64,000 bases of DNA. It comes from Pseudocercospora fijiensis CIRAD86. Lineage: Eukaryota; Ascomycota; Dothideomycetes; Mycosphaerellales; Mycosphaerellaceae. Position numbers and translations under genes: made by a program. Positions 1 to 11,800 of this stretch are shown here, one piece after another; position 1 is the stretch's first letter, and each line of letters starts with the position of its first letter. The DNA is taken from positions 650,599 through 714,598 of the forward strand of contig NW_006921544.1 of the NCBI RefSeq assembly GCF_000340215.1. The letters run 5' to 3'. The notes beneath the pieces were generated by a model. That model did not search any database. It was not told where the DNA came from and saw nothing but the letters and a program-made list of their open reading frames with translations.

Positions 1-1312
1 AGCGAAGCTATATTAATACCTATATCCGAACGACCTTAATAAGCGAGGCACCTATCGTAATAACCGACACTCTAAAAAGGATAGTATACGCTAATAGGAT
101 ACTCGATAACTAAATCTTCGAGTGCTATAACGAGAAACTAGTAAGACCCTATCTAAAATAGTATAATTGCTAGATAGAAGCTAACGGTCGATATATGCTA
201 CGCGCTACCTTAGTAAGCTTACACACAAATGTCTAGTAGGTATACTACTCCGGTAGGATCGGCGAGGCTAGAAGACATATATTAAATAGTACTACTACAA
301 AGTCACCCCTTTTATAATATTATCTACCGCTACGGTACTTAGTAGAATACTAACCGGATAGTTAATCGATTAGCATTTAACTAAAATTGGAGGCAAAGCG
401 ACCTAGCTAGCCTTAGATTACAAGTTAATATACTAGCCGTTCCTAGATCGGATAACTACGTAGAATGCGGCGGATTAAGATACTCGAGACCTTCGGTTAT
501 CGAAAGCGTAGTCTATATACGCACGGTATATAGGTAGAGTATAGGATACCCCTAAATTATTAATAAATAACTTCGAGAGCGTACGTAACGATATAGATAT
601 ACTTATAGCAATCGACGTCGTTTTAGAATCCGACGATAAAGACGGATTAATCGAGCGCTATCGTAAGGGTAGTCTACGAGCGCCGTATTTCTCTATCCGC
701 TAATATAATCGAAAGGTCCTAAGGCGTCTATCGGGCTATAACTAAGTAAACAACTAAAAGTCGGCGACAATCTAATAGATAAGTTAGCGGAGGCGGAGGC
801 CCTACCTAAGAAAAACGACGGTAGACTTACTATACTATAGAGCAGTTTCTAAGCGACAGATTAGGAGCCGATAGAGGCTATAAATTAGTTTGCTTCGATA
901 TAGGGAGGCATCGGTACAAGTGCTATTAAGACAATAGAATATAATAGAGCCTAAGACAATTAATAGAAAAGGTATAGATATACCGCGGCGATAATAATAG
1001 AGAAAGGATTACGCGCTAATTACTATACGAATAGCAGGTATTCTAACTAGTCTTACGTAACAGATAAGACTTTATTCGCGGCGATAAGTAATCGCGTTAG
1101 GGATATAGTAGGGCTAGAAGAGGGGCAGTAGATACAGTAGGCGGATATAGAGGCGGACGGCGGTAGAGTCGAGGAAATAGCATTTGACGAAGAGATACAA
1201 GATATAAGAATTAGGAGATATATAGTAAAAGAGAAGAAGAAGTCGAAAGGAAACAAACGAAAGAAGGTAGAGGTATATCGCTTTAATATAGCCGTAGGTA
1301 ATAAATAGAATA
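1..1312 (+). pseudogene. degenerate coding region, unknown product
   Basis: I do not recognise this gene. Plus-strand frames with few stops other than TAG/TAA (RIP-type) run through it: one around 480-770, and another from about 745 to 1310. The second frame begins with a helical, Lys/Glu-rich stretch and ends with a strongly charged segment (acidic around 1140-1210, then Lys-rich around 1225-1270, with a KEKKKSKGNKRKK run). It has no recognisable catalytic motif. It may be the 5' part of the Helitron further right, cut off by the LTR at 1736, or a separate element. The minus-strand 67-codon ORF at 1053-1256 is the complement of the charged segment and is probably spurious. Confidence 0.35.
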
Positions 1313-1735
1313 CATTCTTATTAACCGCAATAGGTAGATATGCTATATAGCCTAGCGAAATCTGTTAATACTATACAAGTCGGTCGCTAAGTCGGTACTA
1401 ACTTAGTATATATAGTAGACGTATACAAATGCCGGTAGTTACCTAAGTATACGTACAAACGTTAGATATTAGTAGAAGCAACAACCGTACAATATACAGA
1501 TCCAATAGAAAATGTAATTTAAATAGTAGTGCTAGTATATACGACGACTCGAGCCTAAGTCGATATACGAGTCGGAGAGTAAAGAATAAAATTCCGACTA
1601 CGACTAGATTTGCTAGAATTTCTAGATCGCGACGATCCTACTAGACAAGATCTTTAACGTACGATCCTAAGGATCCTAAGGATCCTAAGCGATCCTATCG
1701 ATAGGATCGTCGCGATCGGGAAAAAAGTTTCTATA
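1313..1735. other. non-coding stretch with inverted repeat
   Basis: No convincing reading frame. The notable structure is at 1622-1718: three direct copies of gatcctaag, a perfect 20-bp palindrome (cgatcctatcgataggatcg, 1690-1709), and a 15-bp arm at 1625-1639 (gatcgcgacgatcct) that is repeated inverted at 1703-1717. Confidence 0.6.
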
Positions 1736-2817
1736 ACGAAGAGTTAGAGGCTAAGTAGTAAGAATATATACTAAACTTTAAACGGAACTAAGGGGAGTAC
1801 TAAATTAATATAGCTACTATCTATATAAGACGAATTACGAAGAAAGGATAAAGGGGGCCTTAGAGGGAGATCCCCTTCCTTAGTACCTACCCTACGGGCG
1901 TCTAGCGCGTCCGACGCGTAAGCGTAGGTATATATATCTTACTTACTTACTTCTTAGTAAACCTCTAGTTTTAGGTCCTTCCCTACGCGCTAAGTACGCG
2001 CGCGCGTATCCCGCTTATCTACTATCTTATAGCGACTTTGTTTCCTAGCTAACTTACGCGGCGCGCGTATACGAACTCGTTTAACCGCTCTTAAGCAAAT
2101 ATGTTTCTCCTAGCTCTTCCCTATCTTCCGGTTCCCTCTTACTCCTCGGATCTATCCTACGACTCTATATATCTCGCTTGCTATCTCCGTATTCGCGTAC
2201 GCGTAGTTTAGTATAGTCCCGTCGCTCGTATATTAATACGTAACGGATTATTCTACTATATACGGCATCCGCGGGAGTCCCTAATATATTACGTTATATA
2301 GCTAGATAGGCGGCTAACTAGGCGACCTACTTCGCTAGGGGCCCCTACCGCTAAGGCAACTTAAATCCGATATTACTTTTAGACCCTATAGTAGTTCGGG
2401 TTGGTTTGCCTTAGTTTGCTAAGCCGAAATTCTAGTTTGGTTTAGTTTAGTGTGCTCTAGAACCGGTATACGGACCGGTTTTCCGGCTACGTATAGGCTA
2501 CGGACAAAAACCTAACCTAAAACACGTCTAAACAGCCCGAAATACAGATGCAATCGTATAGCGTATATAATATAGGGCCCCGGACCCGATCCGAGGTCGT
2601 CGTATATCGTCGTATATCGTCGTAGTTTTTTTAGAAAGTAGCTTAGACTAGCGGGGTAAAAAACTAAACTAGAACTAAACTAGAGGGGTACCGCTAAGAA
2701 ACCAAACTATATGCGTTCTATAGTTCGCAAACCGAACTACTACGGGGTCTAATTACTTTATAGTATAGCGGCTAGCTTATAGGACTTATCGGTACTTTCT
2801 AGGTAGCTGCTATAATA
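1736..2817. repeat. solo-type LTR of the G2 family, split by a MITE
   Basis: The sequence matches the two LTRs of the Gypsy element at 8170-14882 from end to end. Removing the 372-bp MITE and its 8-bp duplication leaves exactly 702 bp, the same length as those LTRs. The first three bases differ (acg instead of tat). The flanking 5-mers (ctata at 1731-1735, ctact at 2818-2822) differ at two places, only one of them a RIP-type change, so the target duplication is uncertain. No G2 internal sequence adjoins it on either side, which fits a solo LTR left by LTR-LTR recombination. Confidence 0.8.
2380..2751. mobile_element. hAT-type MITE, 372 bp
   Basis: The element begins tagaccctatagtagttcgg and ends with the inverted counterpart ccgaactactacggggtcta. 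It is flanked by a perfect 8-bp duplication, attacttt, at 2372-2379 and 2752-2759. The uninterrupted G2 LTRs contain attacttt only once at this point, so the insertion site is proven inside the window. An 8-bp duplication is the hAT hallmark. Both ends match the ends of the large hAT copy A (19673-48575), so this is a non-autonomous derivative that the same transposase could move. The inside is non-coding. Confidence 0.9.
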
Positions 2818-3259
2818 CTACTAAGAGGTATACCTTTAAAAACCCCTCTACTAAGGGAAACTAGGTAATACTTTACGATAGCTTCTACGTAGATATTAAA
2901 TTAAAGTTAACTAAATTAGAGATATTCGAGGTATAAATCGTACTATCCGTAGGCTAATTTTAAACGGCGAGGCCGTCTACTAGCTTATAAGACCTACGTA
3001 TAATGCCGCGATAAACTAGCTACTACTAGACGACGGTCTCGGCGCTCGTCTAGCCCTATAATCGAGGGTAAGGCCCCTAATCGGTACCGACGTAGCCGAG
3101 AAGAGACTTCTTTAGGGCGGGAATAAAGGAGGGCTATCGCTCGAGAAGAGCGCGCAAATTAGGCGCTACGGTCTACTAGGGCCCCTCTACTTGCTCGAGA
3201 CGTTAAGTCTTTTATTTATAGTAGTTATAGGATACTACGGCTATATAGGTAATGCCGGG
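2818..3259. other. unassigned sequence upstream of the Helitron gene
   Basis: Heavily RIP-altered. I see no frame I can defend. It could be the 5' non-coding part of the Helitron, or the 5' end of its first exon. I could not find a Helitron 5' terminus. Confidence 0.4.
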
Positions 3260-6200
3260 TAGTTAATTTAATACTCTGTTCGTATTGTTCTAATCCCGGT
3301 GTCTCTACTCTCGCTACCGAGCTTAAATAGTATAAACGAGGCTCCTACTTTACTACTCGGTTTAACTTTCGAGCCGATAGTCTTAAGTTTAAGTACTACT
3401 ACGAGTACGGCGTATTTCTAAGCCTAATCCTAAGCTCTAGTATAGCTTCTACCGCCTCGAGAAGTCGGATAAATCGGCGTTCCCTTAATAATAACTAGGA
3501 ATAAGGTTAATTAATAGGAGAAGGATTCGAAGGAAATATTAGTATTAAGAATGCTAAAACTCTTAGTTAACGTCGTACGAGACCCGCCCTCTCTACGACT
3601 AACTTTAAACGCTATATCCGCTCTAGTCGGAAAGTAGATTCTATATCTTAGGGATAGTGTCGGGTATATCCCCGCCGGTAGTTAGATATTAAGGTAGATA
3701 GTACTACGGGGGCTTATACTTTCTATCTACGGGCTATAAAGTCCGATCCCCCTTAGGTTCCGCCGTTTTCTTAGGCAAATAATATAGATCCCGGCGAGAT
3801 ACTAGACTATCTCTCTCGGCTAAGCGATATAGAACAGCTCTTAATCGCTAGAGTCTATACTACCGTTAATATATTTACTATCCGAGGCTAGTAGTATAAG
3901 TATCGCAGATACGTCGCTTACCTTCTTCGCGATTTACTACTACTTTATAGGGAACTAACTCGCCTACCTATCGAGGTAGATATACTTCTAATTAGGCCTC
4001 GGAGTATAAATACTAATAAGATCGCATTCTTTAATCGCGAGTTTCGCGTTCGTTAAGAGTATATTAGACTATAGTTAGAGTATTTAAAAGATAATTATCC
4101 CGGATACTCGGATATCGAAATCGACCCTAGCCTACTATCCTAGCTCCCGTAAGATAATAGCGTACTAGACTAGATCGAAACCGAGGTAATAGAATCCGAG
4201 AATACTACTAGTAACTAGCCGTAGTATCTAGACACTACCGGTAAGGATAAGGAATTTTCTATTAAAACTAGCGCAATTCCGCACTTAGGATAGACCCGAA
4301 ATCCCTATTAAACCCTCTTAGATAACTTAGAGTATACGGAAGGTTCGAGATAAGAGGACGGTTATAGTACCGAAGTCTATCGGGAGGGGGGGTCCCTAAT
4401 AGAGTCCGGCTAAAGTCGTTAGGGAGCCCCCGCCGTAGAGTTAATATAGATTCCCCTAGCCTCGTAGTGTACCTTACTTAACGTAGCCCTATCTATAAGC
4501 TCGACCGATTAACGAATAGGATACCGAGAGTAGGCTTTTTTTACTAGCCTTTCCTTATCTATATCTAACGGGACGCGGAGATTTCTATAGCCTACGCGGT
4601 AGAAGTATAAGTTTTAAAGACTATATTTAAGCCCTACTACTCTACCGCGATAGTCGCTTCGGTTCCTATTCGAGCTAGCGGTATACGGTATTTAATATTT
4701 ACTATCGTAGCCTAACCCGGTATTAGTCGACGTATCTTACTCGTAGTCTCGAGGTTACTAATAGTCTTATAAAGGAGTAGCTTAGAGAGGCCCTAACTAA
4801 TCCGGATTCCCCCGATTCTAAGTCGATACTCAATACTATTACTAGATACGGGCGGTCTCTAATTAGTATAAGGCCGTATATAGGTACCCGGCGTTAGGAG
4901 CTAGAGGCGATAGTTCGCTCTCTAGGGTATCCGGCGCTTTTCGGGACTTATAGTCCTACCGATCTTTAATAGGACTATTTACTACGATTAAGTCTATTCT
5001 ATAACGAGTAGAAGAACGGTAGTTAGGCCGATTCTATCTAGCTAGCGAGAGAGTTCCTTAAGGATTATCCGTATATCGTTATCGATCTATTTAAGCGCCG
5101 GTTAAAAGTCTTATTTAAGACTATACTAGAGCCTAAATTTAGGGTATCTAACTCGTAGATTCGTTTTAAGTTTTAAGGGAGAGGTAGTATTTACGCGTAC
5201 TTTTTTCTTTAGATAGATTAACTTCTATAGATTAGTATTACTACTTCTAAGGGGCGTAAAGACCTTACTCGGTATTAGGGGTTTTCTATTATTACTATAA
5301 ATCCTAATACTAGATAGTAGGGTACTTCTCTAGGACGTAGTACGATAAATTCGGATATATCGGAGATAGAGAACAATCTAGAGTTTCTATCGGATCTTAT
5401 TAATCGACTTTAGCGGTACTCGTATAACGACTATTGTCTCCGTCGTAAGAATAGACAAGATCCGTAAGATACGACTAGATACTACCGGTTTCACTTTCTA
5501 CGTACTATCCTAGAGAGCGCCGAGCTTTCTAATCGATATAACGATAAGTTCTATACGTATATTGCTAAGTATAACGATTACAATCTCAATTACTTTAATC
5601 CGCTCTTAACGATAGCTTAGAGGGCGAATACCGATCTTACTCCGTATACCGATATTAAGGTAGTATTACAATCTATTATTAAGTACTATTCTAAAGCCGA
5701 GGTCGCTAGTAAGCCCTATCTAGAGCTTATAGGTAATATTTTACTACGTTTATCTAATACGAAGCCCTTAGTCTCTCTCGCTACTAAACTTCTTAATAAG
5801 CTAATATCTAAACGAGATTAGTCTACTTAAGATATATCGTTTATTCTATTAGGTTATAACCTCGTAGATTGTTCGCGATAATTCGTTAACCTCGACTATA
5901 GACTATTAGGAGAGCAATAGGTACTGTTCGGGCTAAACGACCTCGGCGAGGGGCACCCCTAGTAGACTGCGCGTAGGACGATATATATAAAATATAGCGC
6001 GAGGCATACCTCTTACGCTAATATATCGCTATTAGAATTCGCTACTAGATTTAATTTATAGGCGAATCCGCCTACGAGGCTAGCGGATAGGAATTAAAGC
6101 CGGATACTTCGGTATATTCCGCTCTATTCTAGCGATTCGACGGATCTAAAGTACGCGTAGTACTACCGGTTTAAATTAGTGCTCTATGTCCCTTAGATAG

Positions 6201-8164
6201 TCTATCCGGTACTACCCTTTCGGTTTCCTAACTCGGCTATTTCCTATAATATATAGGTTAATACCTATAGACAATTAGAGCGCCGCTAGTCGTAGTATCC
6301 GGCGATTAGAAGAGACTACTACGGCCGTTTAAGTATAGATAATAAGGACTTTAAGGACGAGTTTAAGGAGGAATATCCGATAACGGAGGAAAAGGAGGCA
6401 ATTTTTAACAAGCTTCGAAACGAGTACCCCGGCGATAATAGTATAATTACGGAGGAATACGAGTTAGGATAGCGAGCTTAAGATCTCGCTATAGATTAGA
6501 GTCTCTATTATAGTCGTTTTTAAGACTCTATACCTAAGGTTTACGATCTAATAGCCCGTAATAACTATTAGCGCCGGTTAAAGGAGAGTTCGGATTTAAA
6601 TCTAGATATCTAGTCTTAAGTATCTAGCGCTTATTTATCGCTAAACTACGGGTACTCGCTTGTCTATAGAGTATTTATCGAGAACTACGAACAGTTCCTT
6701 CTAGAAACCCCTCCTAGAAGTCGTCTCGGGGCTACCGCTAACTTAGAGCGTGCCCTATAGCTATTAATTAATCTTAATAGGGAGGCGGGTACTAGAAAAT
6801 CGGACGTAATTAAACTACTCTCGGCTCGCCTTTAAGCCCTCGCTCGGCGTACTTAAAGTACTAATCCGAGTCCTATTATAAGACTCGTACCTACCGGGGG
6901 AGCGGCGTTAAATATCAATAGCTATACTATTTATTCCTTCTTAAATCTACCTAACTAGGCCGATCCTATTCTAGACGACTTTAGTAAAAAAGCTAGAAAG
7001 ACCTGCCGTCGCCGGCTAGAAGGAGTGCGTTTTATAGTTATTAATAAGACATCTATGCTTAGTATACGTATACTTAGTTAGATTAATTAGCGTCTATTTA
7101 AACTCTTTCCCGAAACTAGACTATACGTCGACTATTTTACCGGGTTTAGTGTACTCTTAGCCGAGGACTTCTATTAGCTCCTGCCTATTGCTACTACTAC
7201 TCTCTTTATAACTCGGCGTTTGTTTAACGCTATAGATATATCTAGCCGGAATTGCTATCGAGCCTTTAGGCAAATAATACGGTTATCGCAAGTTGTCCGT
7301 TTAGTAGAATAGGACCCTATTACTCTATAGTTTAAAGGCACCCTCTAAGCTATACGAGTTAATAAGGTAGAAGATAAGTACTACGATCTTCTTAAACGGC
7401 GTACGTTTGTTCCTTTAGGCGACGCTAGAGAGTACGATTTCAGATCCGCTATCCGACTATACTCCTACCGTTCTACCGTAGACTAGTATAACCGGAAGCA
7501 ACTCCTAGTAAGTCGGTACCCTATTCTACGTATTAGCGCAAAGCACGACTCTATTTCGAGTAGTAAGCTTAACGAGAAAGAGTTCTAAGGAGTCTATTCC
7601 GAGCTATACTTAGTAATTAGATACCCGATACTTCTATACTAGAAAATTTAGACTAAGATAGGCTTAGTTAACGGCAGTAGGGGCGAGTTGTTTAGTATTC
7701 TTTAGGACGAGGACGTAGAGAGTCCCCGAGATACTATACCTCGCTATCTACTCGTTTAGTTTCTAAGCTTTCGTAGGGTTAGGATTTCCGAATAAGTTAG
7801 GGGGCATCCCTAGAAGGGTACGATCGTACCTATCTTTCCTATACGAAGGGTATAAGGTACTTCTCCGGCTACTACCGAGACTTAATAGCGTAAACAGTTC
7901 CCTATAGTTACCTATTATACGATTACTATTTATAACTCGTAAGGCATAACTTTAGATTAGGTTGTCTTTAATCTTAGGGAGAGGTAAGTATCTCCCGGAG
8001 TATTCTACGTAGCTATATCGAGAGTTAGAGCCTATAAAGACCTCGCTATTAAGCAAGACTTCTTAAAGTCGGATATTACTTTTAGTATTTCCGATATTAC
8101 GAAAGATAGAGATCTAGATTAGGTAGAACGGACGGCGGATCTATTAACCCTTAATTTCGCTATA
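3260..8164 (+). pseudogene. Helitron Rep/helicase, N-terminal and helicase parts
   Basis: This encodes the rolling-circle transposase of a Helitron. In order: a DUF6570-like region (about 3760-4150, with ..LSDIEQLLIARV..); the HUH Rep domain (about 5060-5230, with EPKFRVS and QGRGS, the two catalytic His read as Tyr because CA became TA); the conserved segment around 5610-5900 (KYYSKAE, ILLGY-type motifs); and a Pif1-type SF1 helicase. In the helicase the Walker A region is at about 6780, a degraded DE box is near 7040, and the C-terminal ..YNSQGITLDQVVF..FYVAISRVR.. motif is at about 7930-8020. Stops are nearly all TAG/TAA at Gln/Trp sites, so the gene was intact before RIP. Gypsy G2 interrupts the reading frame after 8164. 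Confidence 0.88.
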
Positions 8165-8169
8165 TATAC

Positions 8170-8871
8170 TATAAGGGTTAGAGGCTAAGTAGTAAGAATA
8201 TATACTAAACTTTAAACGGAACTAAAGGGAACACTAAATTAATATAGCTGCTGTCTATATAAGACGAACTACGAAGAAAGATAGAAGGGTACCTTAGAGG
8301 GAGAGCCCCTTCCTTAGTATCCCGCCCTACGGGCGTCTAGCGCGTCCGGCGCGTAAGCGTAGGTATATATGTCTTGCTTGCTTACTTCTTAGCAAACCTC
8401 TACTTTTAGGTCCTTTCCTACGCGCTAAGCGCGCGCGCGGGTATTCCGCTTATCCGCTATCTCGTAGCGGCTTTGTCTCTTAGCTAACTTATACGGCGCG
8501 CGTATACGAACTCGTTTAACCGCTCTTAAGTAAATATGTTTCTGCTAGCTCTTCCCTGTCTTCCGGTTCCTTCCTACTACTCGGATTTATCCTACGACTC
8601 TATCTATCTCGCTTACTATCGTCCGTATACGCGTACGCGTAGTTTAGTATAGTCCCGTCGTTTGTATATTAATACGTAACGTATTGTTCTACTATATACG
8701 GACTCCGCGGGAGTCCCTAAGATATTACGTTATATAGCTAAATAGGCGGCTAACTAGGCGACCTGCTTCGTAGGGGGACCCTATCGCTAAGGCAACCTAG
8801 ATCCGATATTACTTTATAGTTAGCGGCGGCTTATAGGACTTGTCGGTGCTTTCTAGGTAGCTACTATAACA
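8170..8871 (-). repeat. G2 LTR (3' LTR in element orientation)
   Basis: It starts tataagggttag (originally TG..) and ends ..ctactataaca. It is the same length as the partner LTR at 14181. Confidence 0.93.
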
Positions 8872-8899
8872 GTAGCCCCCCCTCGTTTTACGCGGAGTT

Positions 8900-11800
8900 C
8901 CTACGACGCTAAAGTAGGTCCGTATATAATAGGTACTAGTATTCTTATCCTAGTTCGGGGTAGAGACCTTATTCTAAATTCTATTCGTATACTTCTCGGA
9001 GGAAGTGTTCTAGGATAGCACCTTCTATCGTTATATAGTCGGTATAATCTCGTAGGAATTCTTAGATTACTTCGCGGGCGAAGATAATATAGCGTAGAGG
9101 TTCCTAAGTCGTATCTTCGTCTAAGTACCCCTCCTACTATACCTCTCCCTACGGTCCGGGAGGGTTAAGATTGCCGAAGTTTGTATTACCGAAGCTCTAT
9201 CCGATAATTGCCCGTACGGTACCTAAGGCAGACTCCGGCTCGTCTTCGGCTTAATTAGTAGCCTCGGTAGCTTCTAGAATCGGCGGAATGTCTTCGGGGT
9301 CCGTAATTTCTCCGGCGGTCCTTAGGTTAACTACGTATTTAACGGGGTAAATACTAAGATTGTCGGGAAAATCTAGCTCGTATATATACGTACCGACTTT
9401 CTTTATAATTCGGAAGGGTCCTAGGTTTTTCTAGTCGAGCTTTTTCGAAGGTTAGTTAGTTCTAATATACCGTAAGTCGAGGTAGACGTAATCCCCGACT
9501 TAGTAGTCTAGCGCGGCGCGTCTACGCTAATTAGCGTAGTACTCGTATACTTCCTAGGTATATCTTATCTCGTCCTAGAGCTCTTAGTAAGTCTAAGCTA
9601 TCTAAAGAGCGAAGGTATCGGCGTCTCTTTCTAGATCGCTTACCGGGGGCTCTAGTTCGATCTCTACTAGTTTTATACCGGTTCGGGGGTAAAACCTAGC
9701 CGAAGCGTAGAAAGGCGTAGTCTAAGTCGTCGCTAATTCCTAATTATTAATAGCAAATTTAATAGAAGGCGTTAATCTTAGCTAGTCGTTTTAATAGTAA
9801 TTATAGAAGTATCTAATAATTTGTTCGATCTAAGTGTTTACCCGTTCTATTTGTCTATCGGTCTACGGGTAGTAAGCCGTTAAAAGGCATACTTAGATTT
9901 TAAGTCGCTCGTAAAGGCGTTTCTAGAAGCGGGCGACGAAATTCGGGCCGCGATTAGATACAATTAATTTAGGTAGGCCTATATCCTTCTATATATCTCG
10001 GTAGAAGACCTAAGCCGTATTCTTCGCCGTTAGGCTACGGGCGTTTAATACTTTCTTGCGTTTAGTAAGACGATAGACTACGACTAGTATATTTTAAAAC
10101 TAGAGGCCGTTAAAGTCGGATCCTTTCGGTAGGCCTATAATAAAATCTATTAAAATGTGCTACTAAGGTCGTAGAGAAATTTTAAGAGGCTTTAGTAGTC
10201 CTTGCGGCTTACGCGTATCTGCTTTCGCCCTTCGGTATACTACGTAGTTCTTAACGAATCGGTCGATATCTCGGTATAGATTAGGCTAGTAGTACTACTT
10301 CCGGAGTTAAGATAGTATCTTAGCTCGGCCGGGGTATGCTATTCCGAGAGGGTCGTACGCTACGCGTATAATCTAATCGCGTAGATCTTCGAAATCCGGG
10401 ACGTAGAGGGCATTCCGAAACGTTATACGGGGCGCTCGGGGTAGACTTCTATAGAGCTCGTATTTAGAGAGAGAAACGTTTTCGTATAATCGTTCTTCGT
10501 TCTATAAAGTATAAATTAGGCCTTTAGTAAAAGCGTCTTTAGCGTACGCTATTGTAAGCTACTGCTCGAGTTCGGTAGGTTCGAGGAAGTCTTACGCTTC
10601 TTCTTCGCTATCCTAGTTGCTATCTAAGTCTTCTAAGCTCGTATCTTTGTCGTCTAAGCTACCGTTATCCCCGAGAAAGGCGGGAGCGGCTATTAGTACG
10701 AAGGATGCTATAAGAGGCTCCGGGCCGGTAAAGTCGTCTCTAAGGAGCTCGTATAGCTCCTAGCTTAGATTATACTCTTTTAGAATAGACTACTCTTCGC
10801 GCTACGGGCCTCGATCTAAAGGCGAGTCTCTATTACGTCTCGTAAGTACGTCGGCTTATAAGTTTGCTTTACCGGGCGTATACTAAATTACGAAGTTAAA
10901 CCGGGAAAGGAACTCGCTCTAGCGGACTTACCTACGGCTAAGGATCTTACTTTTAAGAAAGTAGACGAGATTCTTATAATCCGAGCTAACCTATATCGGC
11001 GATTCGGAGCCTTCGAGCTCTAGACGCTATTCTTCGAAGGCCTTAACGATAGCGAGGAGTTCTTTATCGTAGATATTGTAATTGTATTCTACGGAGAATA
11101 TTTTCTTAGAGAGGTAGGCTACGGGCAACTAGGTATCTTCTAGGGTTGCTCGCTAAAGGAGAATAGCGCTAGTCGTTCCGTCGGAAGTATCGGTTTCTAG
11201 ACGCGTTTCTTTATCGAAGTCGAAGTACTATAGGATCGGTACGGTCGTAAAACTTTATCGTAGCTAGTCGAATGCTTCTTAATAGGCCGGAGACTATTCG
11301 AATTTAACGTCTTTCCGCGTAAATACTATAAGAGGACGGGCGACCCCGCTAAAATTCTATATAAATCTCCGGTAGAAGTTAGCGAAACCGAGGAAACCCT
11401 AGACTTCTTTTACGTTTCGGGATACTCCCTAGTTTAGAACGGCTTCGATTTTACCGGGATCTATTCGGATACCTTCTTAAGAGACGATAAGGCCGAGGAA
11501 CTTTACCTCTTACTTATAGAATTCGTATTTATCGATATCGATATATAGTCCTACTTCTTCGAGTTTCTAAAGTACCTTTTCGATATATTCGTAGTATTCC
11601 GCTTTCGTTTTACTATAGATTAGGATATCGTCTATATATACTAAGACGAAGTCGTCTAAGAATTCTTTAAGCGTATTGTTAATATAGGATTAGAACGCGC
11701 TAGGCCCGTTATAGAGCCCGAACGGTAAGACTAGGTATTCGAAAAGGCCGTAACGGGTTCGGAAGGCCGTTAGCTATTCGTCTCCCCCGGCAATACGGAT

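Noticed and set aside
1053..1256. 67-codon minus-strand ORF with a hydrophobic, secreted-looking start
   Set aside because: It is the complement of a charged plus-strand frame. The apparent signal peptide comes from the reverse of Lys/Glu codons.
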